A stretch of DNA of 11,530 bases from CAYSND01 sp964642235 (GCA_964642235.1 CAZXOP010000058.1:1-11530), one strand, 5' to 3'; positions 1 to 6,718 are shown, counted from the stretch's first letter. Numbers and translations: made by a program. Notes: generated by a model not told the origin, from the letters alone.

Positions 1-461
1 GTGAACTTCTTAGGATAAATTAGTATAGACCCTGCATTGATGGCGACCTGTGTGCCGTCTGAAAGAATAACCTCTTTGCTATCACCATATAATACAGAGA
101 TTTGTATGTATTCTTCGGATTTTTTAGAGGTAAAATAATAAGTTCCCAATACGCTGAAACTTATTATGAGTGCAGCGGCTGCCGCATACCCAAAGGTGCG
201 AAGTACCTTTTTTCGTCTATCCGTTTTGGTTTTATACATTTTTCTCTCTATTCTATCCCAATCGTTAGAATTAGCGTGGAGAATGGATGAGTCTATTTCG
301 TTCCACAACGCACACATTACCTCCTCTTTTTCATCGATATTTTCATTAGCTCTGAACCATTGGCGAAATAACATTTGTGTTGGTTCTGAAAAATTTGATG
401 TAAAATAGGTTCTTATTATTTTATTTATATTTTTCTTGTTCATAATATCTATCTCTGTCAT
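1..461 (-). CDS. FecR-family anti-sigma factor, C-terminus cut by left edge
   Basis: This open frame runs from ATG at 461 to the window edge with no stop (153 residues seen), so the C-terminal part is missing. Residues 1-90 are a charged cytoplasmic region, the part that in this family holds the paired sigma factor. A basic stretch (TDRRKK) is followed by one membrane helix at about 93-110 (Ala-rich, then LIISFSVLG). The periplasmic FecR domain begins at about 116 and shows its signature, LSDGTQVAINAGSILIYP followed by KKF. In the family this domain senses the loaded TonB-dependent receptor and passes the signal to the sigma factor. It lies 40 nt downstream of an ECF sigma gene on the same strand, the standard Bacteroidetes arrangement. 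A second in-frame ATG at 443 is an alternative start; I prefer 461 because it gives the longer frame. The family call is secure; the inducing signal is unknown. Confidence 0.92.
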   Translation of the reverse strand, partial: MTEIDIMNKKNINKIIRTYFTSNFSEPTQMLFRQWFRANENIDEKEEVMCALWNEIDSSILHANSNDWDRIERKMYKTKTDRRKKVLRTFGYAAAAALIISFSVLGTYYFTSKKSEEYIQISVLYGDSKEVILSDGTQVAINAGSILIYPKKF

Positions 462-463
462 AG

Positions 464-510
464 TGTGTGAGTATATGAGACAATAACACACAATTCATAA
501 GTCATATACT
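464..510 (-). promoter_or_regulatory. Interleaved inverted repeats at the sigma/fecR junction
   Basis: Two pairs of complementary arms overlap between the sigma gene end and the fecR start. AGTATATGA (470-478) is a perfect 9-nt match to TCATATACT (502-510), which holds the sigma stop codon. TGTGTG (464-469) matches CACACA (487-492) and ends 3 nt before the fecR ATG. The order arm b', a', b, a in the transcript means the stems cannot both form as simple hairpins. They would make an H-type pseudoknot or two exclusive folds. The arms are seen directly; a role in coupling sigma and anti-sigma translation is inference. The arms are AU-rich, so stability is modest. Confidence 0.4.
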
Positions 511-1071
511 CAACATAATCATTATTAACAGTGTTAATGTTTTCCTTACTTCAGATAGGGCAGCCGTTAAATGATTCTCGACAGTTCTTTTAGATATATT
601 TAACTCATCTGCGATTTGGCTATTAGTCCAACCATATATTCGACTCATGGTAAAGACCTTTTGGCGTTGTGGCGACATCTTTTTTATGGCACTATCAATA
701 TTCTCTTGTAATTGTCGAAGAAAAAAAGCCTCCTCCGTATCTTCTCCTATATTTGGTTTTATAAGCTGTTCAGTTACATATTTTCCCTTTACCAGTGAAT
801 GATCATAATAATTGAAAATGGTGTTTTTAGCCATTTTAAATAGATAAGATTTGAATGATTGGATAGTGGAGTATTTCTCTTTTTTATCCCATATTGTCAA
901 AAAAATATCTTGTGCCATATCACGTGAAAGTTCACTATTTTTAACAAAACCCGAAATAAAATACACCAACTGAGGTTGATAGCGAAGAAACAATGTTTCG
1001 AACGCCCCTTCGTCCCCCTTAGATAAGGCTAATAAAATTTCCTCCTCAGATGATTTATTTTTTCTTATCAT
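502..1071 (-). CDS. ECF RNA polymerase sigma factor (Bacteroidetes type)
   Basis: The 189-residue product is a small sigma-70-family factor with only regions 2 and 4. Region 2 spans about residues 24-90 and contains DMAQDIFLTIWDKK (51-64), the core-binding and -10-reading helix region. Region 4 spans about 126-175, with MSPQRQKVFTMSRIYGWTN and a helix-turn-helix IADELNISKRTVENHLTAAL that would read the -35 element. This pattern fits the large family of Bacteroidetes ECF sigma factors that control surface uptake genes. The start is the ATG at 1071, directly followed by MIRKNKSSEEEILL, the usual short N-terminus. The fecR-like gene 40 nt downstream is its probable anti-sigma partner. The final residues (LLIMIMLSI) are a short hydrophobic tail. 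Upstream I see only a weak -7 match (TACATTCG at 1113-1120, one mismatch, no -33 box), so its promoter is uncertain. Confidence 0.95.
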   Translation of the reverse strand: MIRKNKSSEEEILLALSKGDEGAFETLFLRYQPQLVYFISGFVKNSELSRDMAQDIFLTIWDKKEKYSTIQSFKSYLFKMAKNTIFNYYDHSLVKGKYVTEQLIKPNIGEDTEEAFFLRQLQENIDSAIKKMSPQRQKVFTMSRIYGWTNSQIADELNISKRTVENHLTAALSEVRKTLTLLIMIMLSI

Positions 1072-1219
1072 TGCTAGTGGCTAATATCTGTTGTATATGA
1101 GTTCTTGAAAGGCGAATGTAAAAATAAACTCTTTTTATTGCATATCAAAATTTTAATGGTTCATGCTCATTATTAGCGATTGCTTTTGCGGGCTTTATTG
1201 GTGTTAAAAAAAGAGGCGG

Positions 1220-1229
1220 NNNNNNNNNN
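1220..1229. other. Assembly gap of 10 N
   Basis: Ten Ns separate two contig ends; the round number suggests a placeholder and the true length may differ. Left of it (1072-1219) I find no convincing gene, only the region upstream of the sigma gene. The left end reads AAAAAAAGAGGCGG; an 11-nt word from it (AAAAAGAGGCG) recurs at 1324-1334 in the terminator to the right, so a repeated terminator-like sequence may have ended the assembly. Linkage between the sigma/fecR block and the tRNA/prmA block depends on this join. Confidence 0.95.
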
Positions 1230-1230
1230 C

Positions 1231-1299
1231 GAAGTAAATGAGATGTTTATCAAACTACGTAATTTGATTATCACCAAATACACTAATAATCACGAATAA
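1231..1299 (+). CDS. Possible C-terminal tail of a plus-strand gene lost in the gap
   Basis: Directly after the Ns an open frame gives 22 residues, beginning EVNEMFIKLRNLII and ending at TAA (1297-1299). A strong hairpin with a T-tract on the plus strand starts 25 nt later, as expected for the end of a plus-strand transcript. If the gap really were 10 nt, this frame would stay open back to a stop at 1174, giving only about 40 residues with no ATG at its head. I do not recognise the sequence. A 22-codon open stretch is easily due to chance, so this is a weak call that rests mainly on the terminator placement. Confidence 0.25.
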   Translation, partial: EVNEMFIKLRNLIITKYTNNHE

Positions 1300-1323
1300 A
1301 ATTTCGCTGACTAATCTAAATGC

Positions 1324-1358
1324 AAAAAGAGGCGACTAAATAGTCTGCCTCTTTTTTT
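1324..1358. terminator. Bidirectional intrinsic terminator
   Basis: AAAAAGAGGC-GACT-AAAT-AGTC-T-GCCTCTTTTTTT forms a long hairpin: stem AGAGGC/GCCTCT extended by GACT/AGTC around an AAAT loop, with one bulged T. There are seven Ts on the plus strand and five on the minus strand. It begins 1 nt past the tRNA 3' end, so on the minus strand it should end the tRNA transcript. On the plus strand it would end whatever gene precedes it. Its symmetry suggests use from both sides. Confidence 0.85.
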
Positions 1359-1359
1359 G

Positions 1360-1441
1360 TGCGGGCGAAGGGACTCGAACCCCCACGCCTCTCGGCACCA
1401 GATCCTAAGTCTGGATTGTCTACCAATTTCAACACGCCCGC
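1360..1441 (-). tRNA. tRNA-Leu, anticodon TAG
   Basis: Read on the minus strand this 82-nt gene folds as a class II tRNA. The 7-bp acceptor stem GCGGGCG/CGCCCGC is perfect, with discriminator A. The D arm contains TTGGTAGAC. The anticodon stem CCAGA/TCTGG closes loop CTTAGGA, which places TAG at 34-36 and so reads CUA (and, by wobble, other CUN) leucine codons. A long variable arm (TGCCGAGAGGCG) is typical of leucine tRNAs, and the T loop is TTCGAGT. The 3' CCA is not encoded; CAAAAA follows the discriminator. It is transcribed with its own promoter at 1557-1587, and prmA lies upstream on the same strand with no terminator visible between them. Confidence 0.97.
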
Positions 1442-1445
1442 AAAT

Positions 1446-1462
1446 GCCACATTTACAGTGGC
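1446..1462 (-). other. Small hairpin just upstream of tRNA-Leu
   Basis: A perfect 5-bp stem, GCCAC/GTGGC with a TGTAAAT loop, sits 4 nt before the tRNA 5' end in the leader transcript. It could mark the RNase P processing region or be incidental. Apart from this, the leader (about 1442-1550) shows only a six-codon ATG-to-TAG stretch that I do not consider a gene. Confidence 0.3.
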
Positions 1463-1556
1463 TATTTAGAACTAAGCCCTCAATATTACACTACTTGGCT
1501 CCGTAAATCATCCGCCCTAAAGCTGTTTTACACCGCCGGTAATATTTTTGGGCGTG

Positions 1557-1587
1557 CAAATGTAAGGAGTTTTTCTTAATGTGCAAA
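1557..1587 (-). promoter_or_regulatory. Vegetative (sigma-ABfr type) promoter for tRNA-Leu
   Basis: On the minus strand TTTG (1584-1587), 19 nt, then TACATTTG (1557-1564) matches the Bacteroidetes consensus TTTG-N19/20-TAnnTTTG exactly. Transcription should begin near 1550, giving a leader of about 110 nt before the mature tRNA at 1441. The promoter sits immediately after the prmA stop codon, so the tRNA does not depend on read-through from prmA. Confidence 0.8.
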
Positions 1588-1592
1588 TTTTT

Positions 1593-2570
1593 CTACAAAA
1601 CGATTTTTTTAAACTTCACCATTGCCCACTCTTCCTTATCCAACGAACCTGCAAACTTTAATGAATGTCTCTCCCCCTCGGTAACAAGGAGATGAATATC
1701 GCTTTTATAAAACCCACTTATAAAGAGCATCCCATCAGCAGAGAGCCCACGAGAATATGTCGATATATCTTGCAGAAGAATATTTCTATTAATATTAGCC
1801 AAAATTATATCGTATTTCCCTGCCTGAATCAATGAGGCATCTCCACAAAGGGTATGAACTTTATCATGTACGCGGTTCACATAAGCATTTTCAAGGGAGG
1901 ATTGGACTGCGATATGGTCTATATCGATGGCATGAACGGGATTTTTTGCCTTCATTTTAGCGGCCAAGATGGAGAGTATCCCTGTCCCACACCCCATATC
2001 GAGGAGCTGTTTCCCCCCTATTTTGCCAACTTTTTTCCTACCTTTTAAAGGTTCCGAAATGGAGCCTGAGCTCTCGGTTTCATCCAAAATCGGGGGCATA
2101 TTCCCATTCTCCCGAAGCAGAGCCTCCACCATAAGTGAAGTAGTTTGATGATGCCCCGTCCCGAAAGCCATCTTAGGATCAATAACAATAGTATATTTTG
2201 TGCGAGCCAATCCTTTATGGAAACGCGCTTTTATGGTGCAGAGCCCCCCAATTACCACCGGCTCGAAAGACTCCTCCCACACTGCATTCCAATTCTTTTC
2301 ATGAATATATTCCAATGAATACCTTAAGGCAATATCCCCCTCTTCAGAATCCTCGGTAAGAGTGTCAAATGCACTCAGCACAGTTTTAAGATTCTGCTCC
2401 GAAAAATCCTCCTGCGGTATATAAGCTTTCAGGAATGGTTCTTCGCTGACATAGCTTTCAAAACCTGTTACACCCTCTTTCGCCCCTGCACACTCCTCAA
2501 GTTCCGCTATAACAATATCCACATTCTCTTCCGAAAAGGGTCTTACCTCTATTAAAACTTCAATATACAT
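1593..2570 (-). CDS. prmA: Ribosomal protein L11 methyltransferase with an extra linker
   Basis: PrmA methylates ribosomal protein L11 using S-adenosylmethionine. The 325-residue product has the N-terminal substrate-recognition domain (about 1-95), then the family motif FGTGHHQTT (136-144). The Rossmann methyltransferase core follows, with SAM motif LLDMGCGTGILSIL (189-202), the acidic DIDHIA (216-221), and ANINRNILL (258-266), where the Asn-rich motif IV sits. Between the helix after TGHHQTT and the SAM motif, residues 153-187 form a linker rich in Gly, Lys and Ser, about 25 residues longer than I expect for the family. The frame is intact across it, so this is an insertion, not a break. The gene starts 1 nt after the tpiA stop, so the two are surely cotranscribed and probably translationally coupled. 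The ATG at 2570 gives the expected MYIEVLIEV beta strand. Confidence 0.95.
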   Translation of the reverse strand: MYIEVLIEVRPFSEENVDIVIAELEECAGAKEGVTGFESYVSEEPFLKAYIPQEDFSEQNLKTVLSAFDTLTEDSEEGDIALRYSLEYIHEKNWNAVWEESFEPVVIGGLCTIKARFHKGLARTKYTIVIDPKMAFGTGHHQTTSLMVEALLRENGNMPPILDETESSGSISEPLKGRKKVGKIGGKQLLDMGCGTGILSILAAKMKAKNPVHAIDIDHIAVQSSLENAYVNRVHDKVHTLCGDASLIQAGKYDIILANINRNILLQDISTYSRGLSADGMLFISGFYKSDIHLLVTEGERHSLKFAGSLDKEEWAMVKFKKIVL

Positions 2571-2571
2571 T

Positions 2572-3324
2572 TTAGAACGAGAGAGCTATACCTATGAAAT
2601 CTTCTGCTTTAAGTGCAGCACCGCCGATAAGACCGCCGTCAATATCTTTGCATGCAAATAACTCTTTTGCATTAGATGGTTTACAACTTCCGCCATAGAG
2701 AATCGAAATCTCTTCAGCTAATTTACCAAACTTAGCAGCTACCACTTTGCGTACATACTCGTGAATCTCTTGTGCCTGCTCACTACTTGCAGTTTTTCCT
2801 GTCCCGATTGCCCAAACAGGTTCATAAGCTATAACGATATTTGCCATCTGCTCAGGGGTTAAAACATAGAGCACCTCTTCTATCTGTTTACGAACTACCT
2901 CGAAATGGTTCCCTGCTTCTCTCTCTTCAAGTCTCTCCCCAATACAGAAAATAGGGGCTATTCCCTCTTCCAAAGCAAGTTTAATCTTCTCCACAAGTTT
3001 CGCCGAGGTCTCCCCATAATACTCTCTTCTCTCCGAGTGACCGAGGATTACATAAGAACAATGCACCGATTTAAGCATAGAGGCAGAAACCTCCCCTGTA
3101 TAGGCACCCTTAGAGTGGTCTGCACAGTTTTGAGCCCCCAATGCAATAGGAGTCCCCTCCAATAATTTCCCTACGGAGCAGAGATGTGTGAATGGTGGGG
3201 CTACTATAAGTTTAATATTCGAAGGGAGGTTTCCCGACATCTCAATAATCCCTTTTACCAACTCCTTGCCTTCGCAAATATCGGTATTCATTTTCCAATT
3301 TCCTGCTACTATTTTCTTTCTCAT
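2572..3324 (-). CDS. tpiA: Triosephosphate isomerase
   Basis: This 250-residue enzyme interconverts dihydroxyacetone phosphate and glyceraldehyde 3-phosphate in glycolysis and gluconeogenesis, in the cytoplasm. All catalytic landmarks are in place: Asn9 and Lys11 in GNWKMN, the electrophile His96 in VILGHSERR, and the base Glu168 in AYEPVWAIGTG, which runs into the flexible loop 6. The phosphate-binding YGGSCKPSNA (210-219) and the GLIGGAAL strand (231-238) follow. The length is normal for a bacterial TIM barrel. The start at 3324 (MRKKIVAGNWKMN) matches the family exactly. It is the first gene of a tpiA-prmA operon, driven by the minus-strand promoter at about 3359-3390, and diverges from tig. 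Confidence 0.98.
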   Translation of the reverse strand: MRKKIVAGNWKMNTDICEGKELVKGIIEMSGNLPSNIKLIVAPPFTHLCSVGKLLEGTPIALGAQNCADHSKGAYTGEVSASMLKSVHCSYVILGHSERREYYGETSAKLVEKIKLALEEGIAPIFCIGERLEEREAGNHFEVVRKQIEEVLYVLTPEQMANIVIAYEPVWAIGTGKTASSEQAQEIHEYVRKVVAAKFGKLAEEISILYGGSCKPSNAKELFACKDIDGGLIGGAALKAEDFIGIALSF

Positions 3325-3358
3325 AACTTTATGTGATTTTTATTGTTTTTATAATCGA

Positions 3359-3390
3359 CAAAATTAACAAAAAACTTTAACTTTGTTAAA
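3359..3390 (-). promoter_or_regulatory. Promoter for tpiA-prmA
   Basis: On the minus strand TAATTTTG (3359-3366) is an exact match to the Bacteroidetes -7 element TAnnTTTG. The best -33 candidate is TTTA (3387-3390, three of four bases) at 20 nt spacing. The predicted start near 3353 leaves a leader of roughly 30 nt before the tpiA ATG. It overlaps the opposing tig promoter. Confidence 0.6.
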
Positions 3391-3412
3391 TCCATATTTT
3401 TATGTACTTTTG
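3382..3412 (+). promoter_or_regulatory. Promoter for tig-clpP-clpX
   Basis: TTTG (3382-3385), exactly 19 nt, then TACTTTTG (3405-3412) is a full match to the Bacteroidetes vegetative promoter, followed by the common CACC context. Transcription should start near 3419, about 33 nt before the tig ATG at 3452. The longer reading frame that opens with TTG at 3383 begins inside this promoter, so it cannot be the translated start. Confidence 0.85.
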
Positions 3413-3451
3413 CACCCCTATTTTATAGAATCAATTTTATCGTTAATAAAT

Positions 3452-4777
3452 ATGAATATTCAAGAGATTAAAAAAGACGACCTGATGATTCAGGTATCAA
3501 TGAATTTTGCCAAAGAGGATTATGCTGACAAAGTTAAGAAAGAGTTAAACAAGTTTCGTAGAGAGGCTGATATAAAGGGATTTAGAAGAGGAATGGCTCC
3601 TATCTCTCTTATCGAAAAATTACACGGACAGTCGGCACTTGTGGAATCAATCAATTCACTCGTCTCAGAAACTCTTAATAATTACATACAGAATAATAAC
3701 CTTTCTGTTTTAGGCGAGCCCCTTCCAAATGAGGAGAAAGAGAGCAAAAACGAGTGGAAAGTAGGGGAGAACTTTGAGTTTGTTTTCGATATTGCATTAG
3801 CTCCGAAAGTAGAATTTACCCTTACTGCAGAAGATAAAATTCCATACCACGAGGTTTCACTTACAGCAAAAGAGAAGAAAGAGTATAAGGAGAATATCCT
3901 AAAGCAATATGCTAAACTTGAAAACTGCGAAGTAGCTAAGGAGGAGGATTTCATAGTCGGGGACTTCGTACAGGGAGAAAACAGGGTAGAGGCAAGTTAT
4001 GTCTCTCTTAAATCGATTAAGGATGAGGCAGCAAAAGGATTGTTTCTTGGGAAAAAAGCAGGTGACTCTTTCCAAATAAATGTGGTGGAGGTCTTCCCTA
4101 ATGAGGCAGATCGTGCAGCTATGTTAAAAGTTAAAAAAGAGGAACTCGAAGGGATGAATCCTATTTGGGATTTTACTGTTAAAGAGGTTAAAAATTATGT
4201 GGATGCTGTACCAGGGGAAGAACTTTATACACAGCTTTTCGGACCGGATACAGTTAAGAGCGAAGAGGAGTTTGATGCCAAACTTGCAGAGAGAATGAGC
4301 GAGGAGTTCCAGCAGGAGAGCGATTACCGTTTTATGTTAGATGCCCGTGAATATCTTATGAATAAGACAGATATTAAACTCCCTGAGGAGTTCTTAAAGA
4401 GATGGCTATTTGTCTCTAACGAAGGGAAGTTCTCAATGGAGGAGATAGAGAAAGATTTCCAACTCTTCTTAAAAGATTTCCGTTGGCAGACCATCTCTCA
4501 GTATATAAGAAAAGAGCAGAAACTTGAAATAACCAAAGAGGCTATTATGGATCAGGCACGTAAATTGGCTCAATATCAGTTTGCTATGTATGGTCTTCCT
4601 AATGTTCCCGCAGAACATCTCGATGCATTTGCTCAGAATCTCTTAAAAGATGAGAAGCAAGGGCGTAGAATCTATGAAAAGGTGGAAGATGATGTGGTAA
4701 TAGCTTATGTTCGTTCTGTAATAACACTTGACAGTAAAAAAACATCTATAGACAAACTTCGTAAAATGAATGAATAG
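3452..4777 (+). CDS. tig: Trigger factor, ribosome-associated chaperone
   Basis: Trigger factor binds the ribosome exit tunnel and shields nascent chains. I place the start at ATG 3452 (MNIQEIKKDDL, 441 residues). The frame extends upstream to TTG 3383, but that region contains the promoter. The N-terminal domain carries the ribosome-docking signature GFRRGMAP (residues 43-50), close to the classical GFRxGKxP; Met48 replaces the usual Lys. The middle region (about 150-245) aligns in position with the FKBP-like prolyl isomerase domain but lacks the familiar FKBP active-site sequence, so isomerase activity is doubtful; I believe this is common in Bacteroidetes. The C-terminal part is a long helical, charged chaperone domain, roughly 260-430. 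It is first in an operon with clpP and clpX, linking folding to proteolysis; clpP starts 2 nt after its stop. Confidence 0.94.
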   Translation: MNIQEIKKDDLMIQVSMNFAKEDYADKVKKELNKFRREADIKGFRRGMAPISLIEKLHGQSALVESINSLVSETLNNYIQNNNLSVLGEPLPNEEKESKNEWKVGENFEFVFDIALAPKVEFTLTAEDKIPYHEVSLTAKEKKEYKENILKQYAKLENCEVAKEEDFIVGDFVQGENRVEASYVSLKSIKDEAAKGLFLGKKAGDSFQINVVEVFPNEADRAAMLKVKKEELEGMNPIWDFTVKEVKNYVDAVPGEELYTQLFGPDTVKSEEEFDAKLAERMSEEFQQESDYRFMLDAREYLMNKTDIKLPEEFLKRWLFVSNEGKFSMEEIEKDFQLFLKDFRWQTISQYIRKEQKLEITKEAIMDQARKLAQYQFAMYGLPNVPAEHLDAFAQNLLKDEKQGRRIYEKVEDDVVIAYVRSVITLDSKKTSIDKLRKMNE

Positions 4778-4779
4778 TT

Positions 4780-5448
4780 ATGGCAACAGAATTTGAAAAA
4801 TATGCAAAGGGGCATCTTGGGGTAAGCAGTACTACTCTCGACAAGTATAAATCTGTTACTGCCGGATATATTAACCCTACCATTATTGAAGAGCGTCAGC
4901 TTAATATTGCAAGCATGGATGTCTTTTCCCGATTAATGATGGATAGGATTATTTTCCTCGGTGTTCCGATTGATAATGATGTGGCAAACATTATTCAAGC
5001 ACAACTTCTTTTTCTTGAGTCAACTAATCCGACTGCCGATATTCAGCTTTATATAAATTCCCCCGGTGGGATGGTCTATGCCGGGTTAGGCATATATGAT
5101 ACCATGCAATTAATTACCCCCGATGTCGCCACTGTCTGTGCAGGTATGGCAGCATCTATGGCAGCCATCTTACTTACAGCAGGAGAAAAAGGGAAACGTG
5201 TGGCTCTCCCTCACTCTCGTGTCCTTATTCATCAGCCTATGGGTGGAGCCGAAGGACAGGCTTCCGATATTGAGATAGCAGCAAAAGAGATAAAGAAACT
5301 AAAAGCTGAACTCTATCAGATACTCTCTAATCACACAGGAAAAACCACTGAACAGATAGAGAAGGATGCAGACCGTGACTATTGGATGACCTCTGCAGAG
5401 GCAGTTGAATATGGTATGATAGATAATATTTTGACTCGAAAAAAATAA
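4780..5448 (+). CDS. clpP: ATP-dependent Clp protease proteolytic subunit
   Basis: ClpP is the barrel-shaped serine peptidase that degrades proteins fed to it by ClpX or another Clp ATPase. The 222-residue sequence shows the full catalytic triad: Ser126 in CAGMAASMAA, His151 in RVLIHQPMGG, and Asp200 in DRDYWMTSAEAVEYG. The oxyanion-hole region INSPGG (92-97) is also present. The nucleophile motif reads GMAASMA where many ClpPs have GQAASMG. The N-terminal extension of about 25 residues before VTAGYINP is longer than in Escherichia coli and may be a propeptide or axial-loop segment. It lies between tig and clpX with 2-nt gaps on both sides and no Shine-Dalgarno, so expression relies on the tig promoter and on termination-reinitiation or leaderless-like recognition of AT-rich starts. 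Confidence 0.97.
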   Translation: MATEFEKYAKGHLGVSSTTLDKYKSVTAGYINPTIIEERQLNIASMDVFSRLMMDRIIFLGVPIDNDVANIIQAQLLFLESTNPTADIQLYINSPGGMVYAGLGIYDTMQLITPDVATVCAGMAASMAAILLTAGEKGKRVALPHSRVLIHQPMGGAEGQASDIEIAAKEIKKLKAELYQILSNHTGKTTEQIEKDADRDYWMTSAEAVEYGMIDNILTRKK

Positions 5449-5450
5449 CA

Positions 5451-6716
5451 ATGACTACTGTTAAGGAGAAGCGGTGTACTATATGTGGCAGAATTTGCAA
5501 TGAGTCCAATACCCTTATCCAAAAGGGGTATAAGGGGTCGGTACTCTGTTATGACTGCGGAATGCAGATCTCAGACTATTTCAACAGCATATACGGGGGG
5601 CAGGAGAAAAACAATAAAAACAAGAGTGTAAGTAAGAAAGAGGAGTTCCTAATGACCCCTAAGCAGATAACTGCTTATTTGGATCAATATGTTATAGGTC
5701 AAGATGATGCCAAGAAATTTCTTGCTGTGGCAGTCTATAATCATTACAAAAGGATAAATAATCATATAGATAATGCCGAAAACCCAGATTTGGATACCGA
5801 TATCGAGAAGTCTAATATTCTCTTAGTCGGAGCTACAGGGACAGGAAAGACTCTTCTTGCCAAGAGTATAGCCAAGATGCTGAATCTCCCTTTCACGATA
5901 GTTGATGCAACAGTCCTAACAGAAGCAGGTTATGTGGGGGAAGATGTAGAGAGTATTCTGACCCGACTCCTCCAGGAGGCTAATTTCGATGTAGAGAGGG
6001 CGAAGAGAGGTATTGTCTTTATAGATGAGATAGATAAAATTGCCCGTAAGAGCGATAACCCCTCCATAACAAGAGATGTCTCCGGAGAGGGGGTGCAACA
6101 GGCAATGCTAAAGCTCCTCGAAGGGAGTGTGGTAAATGTTCCACCTAAGGGGGGGAGAAAACACCCTGAGCAGGAGTTTATTGCTCTCGATACGAAAAAT
6201 ATCCTCTTTATCTGCGGAGGTGCCTTCGAAGGGATTGATAGAAAAATAGCACAACGTCTTAATACACAGGTGGTAGGTTATGGTGCTCAAAAGAAGACTG
6301 AGAAGATAGATAAGGATAATCTCCTTAAATATATTGCCCCTCAAGACCTTAGGTCATACGGATTAATCCCTGAAATAATCGGAAGACTCCCTGTGGTTAC
6401 GTACCTTAGTCCACTTGACAAACCGGCATTAAGAAGAATACTTACAGACCCTAAAAATGCTCTCATTAAGCAGTATATAAGGATGTTCGAATTGGATGGC
6501 ATTAAACTGACCATAAAAGAGGATGTCCTTGACTTTATAGTTGACACTGCGATTAAGTATAAACTTGGAGCACGCGGACTTCGCTCTATCTGTGAGGCTA
6601 TAATGCTTGACCCTATGTACGATTCTCCCGGCTCTAATCGTAAATCCCTGACTATCGATCTTAAATTCGCTCAGGAAAAGGTCGCCACATTTACCGGGAA
6701 TTTATTGGAAGAGTAA
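5451..6716 (+). CDS. clpX: ClpX, AAA+ unfoldase of the ClpXP protease
   Basis: ClpX recognises tagged substrates, unfolds them with ATP and threads them into ClpP. The 421-residue protein opens with the C4 zinc-binding domain (Cys9, Cys12, Cys33, Cys36), which handles substrate and adaptor docking. A Lys/Asn-rich linker (about 50-65) follows. The AAA+ module has Walker A GATGTGKT (127-134), pore-1 loop GYVG (160-163), Walker B IVFIDEID (188-195), pore-2 RKHPEQEF (236-243), a sensor-1 region at KNILFICGG, the arginine finger region IIGRLP, and sensor-2 GARGLR (373-378). The ClpP-contacting IGF loop position reads Val275-Gly276-Tyr277, a conservative variant that may be usual in this phylum. 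It is last in the tig-clpP-clpX operon; its stop lies 2 nt from the stop of the convergent phosphatase gene. Confidence 0.98.
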   Translation: MTTVKEKRCTICGRICNESNTLIQKGYKGSVLCYDCGMQISDYFNSIYGGQEKNNKNKSVSKKEEFLMTPKQITAYLDQYVIGQDDAKKFLAVAVYNHYKRINNHIDNAENPDLDTDIEKSNILLVGATGTGKTLLAKSIAKMLNLPFTIVDATVLTEAGYVGEDVESILTRLLQEANFDVERAKRGIVFIDEIDKIARKSDNPSITRDVSGEGVQQAMLKLLEGSVVNVPPKGGRKHPEQEFIALDTKNILFICGGAFEGIDRKIAQRLNTQVVGYGAQKKTEKIDKDNLLKYIAPQDLRSYGLIPEIIGRLPVVTYLSPLDKPALRRILTDPKNALIKQYIRMFELDGIKLTIKEDVLDFIVDTAIKYKLGARGLRSICEAIMLDPMYDSPGSNRKSLTIDLKFAQEKVATFTGNLLEE

Positions 6717-6718
6717 AA

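Noticed and set aside
1113..1120. TACATTCG as the sigma gene -7 promoter element
   Set aside because: One mismatch to TAnnTTTG and no TTTG at the right distance upstream; spacing to the ATG is plausible but support is too weak to list.
1126..1219. Plus-strand frame with a hydrophobic helix (LLLAIAFAGFIG then KKRG) running into the gap
   Set aside because: No usual start codon after the upstream stop, and it lies in the presumed regulatory region of the sigma gene; probably chance.
1485..1515. Six-codon leader peptide (ATG ATT TAC GGA GCC AAG TAG, minus strand) in the tRNA leader
   Set aside because: Too short, and attenuation before a tRNA gene makes little sense; likely coincidental.
3383..3451. 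Extended trigger factor start at TTG 3383
   Set aside because: The stretch contains the -33 and -7 promoter elements and would precede the transcription start; the ATG at 3452 gives the family's usual N-terminus.
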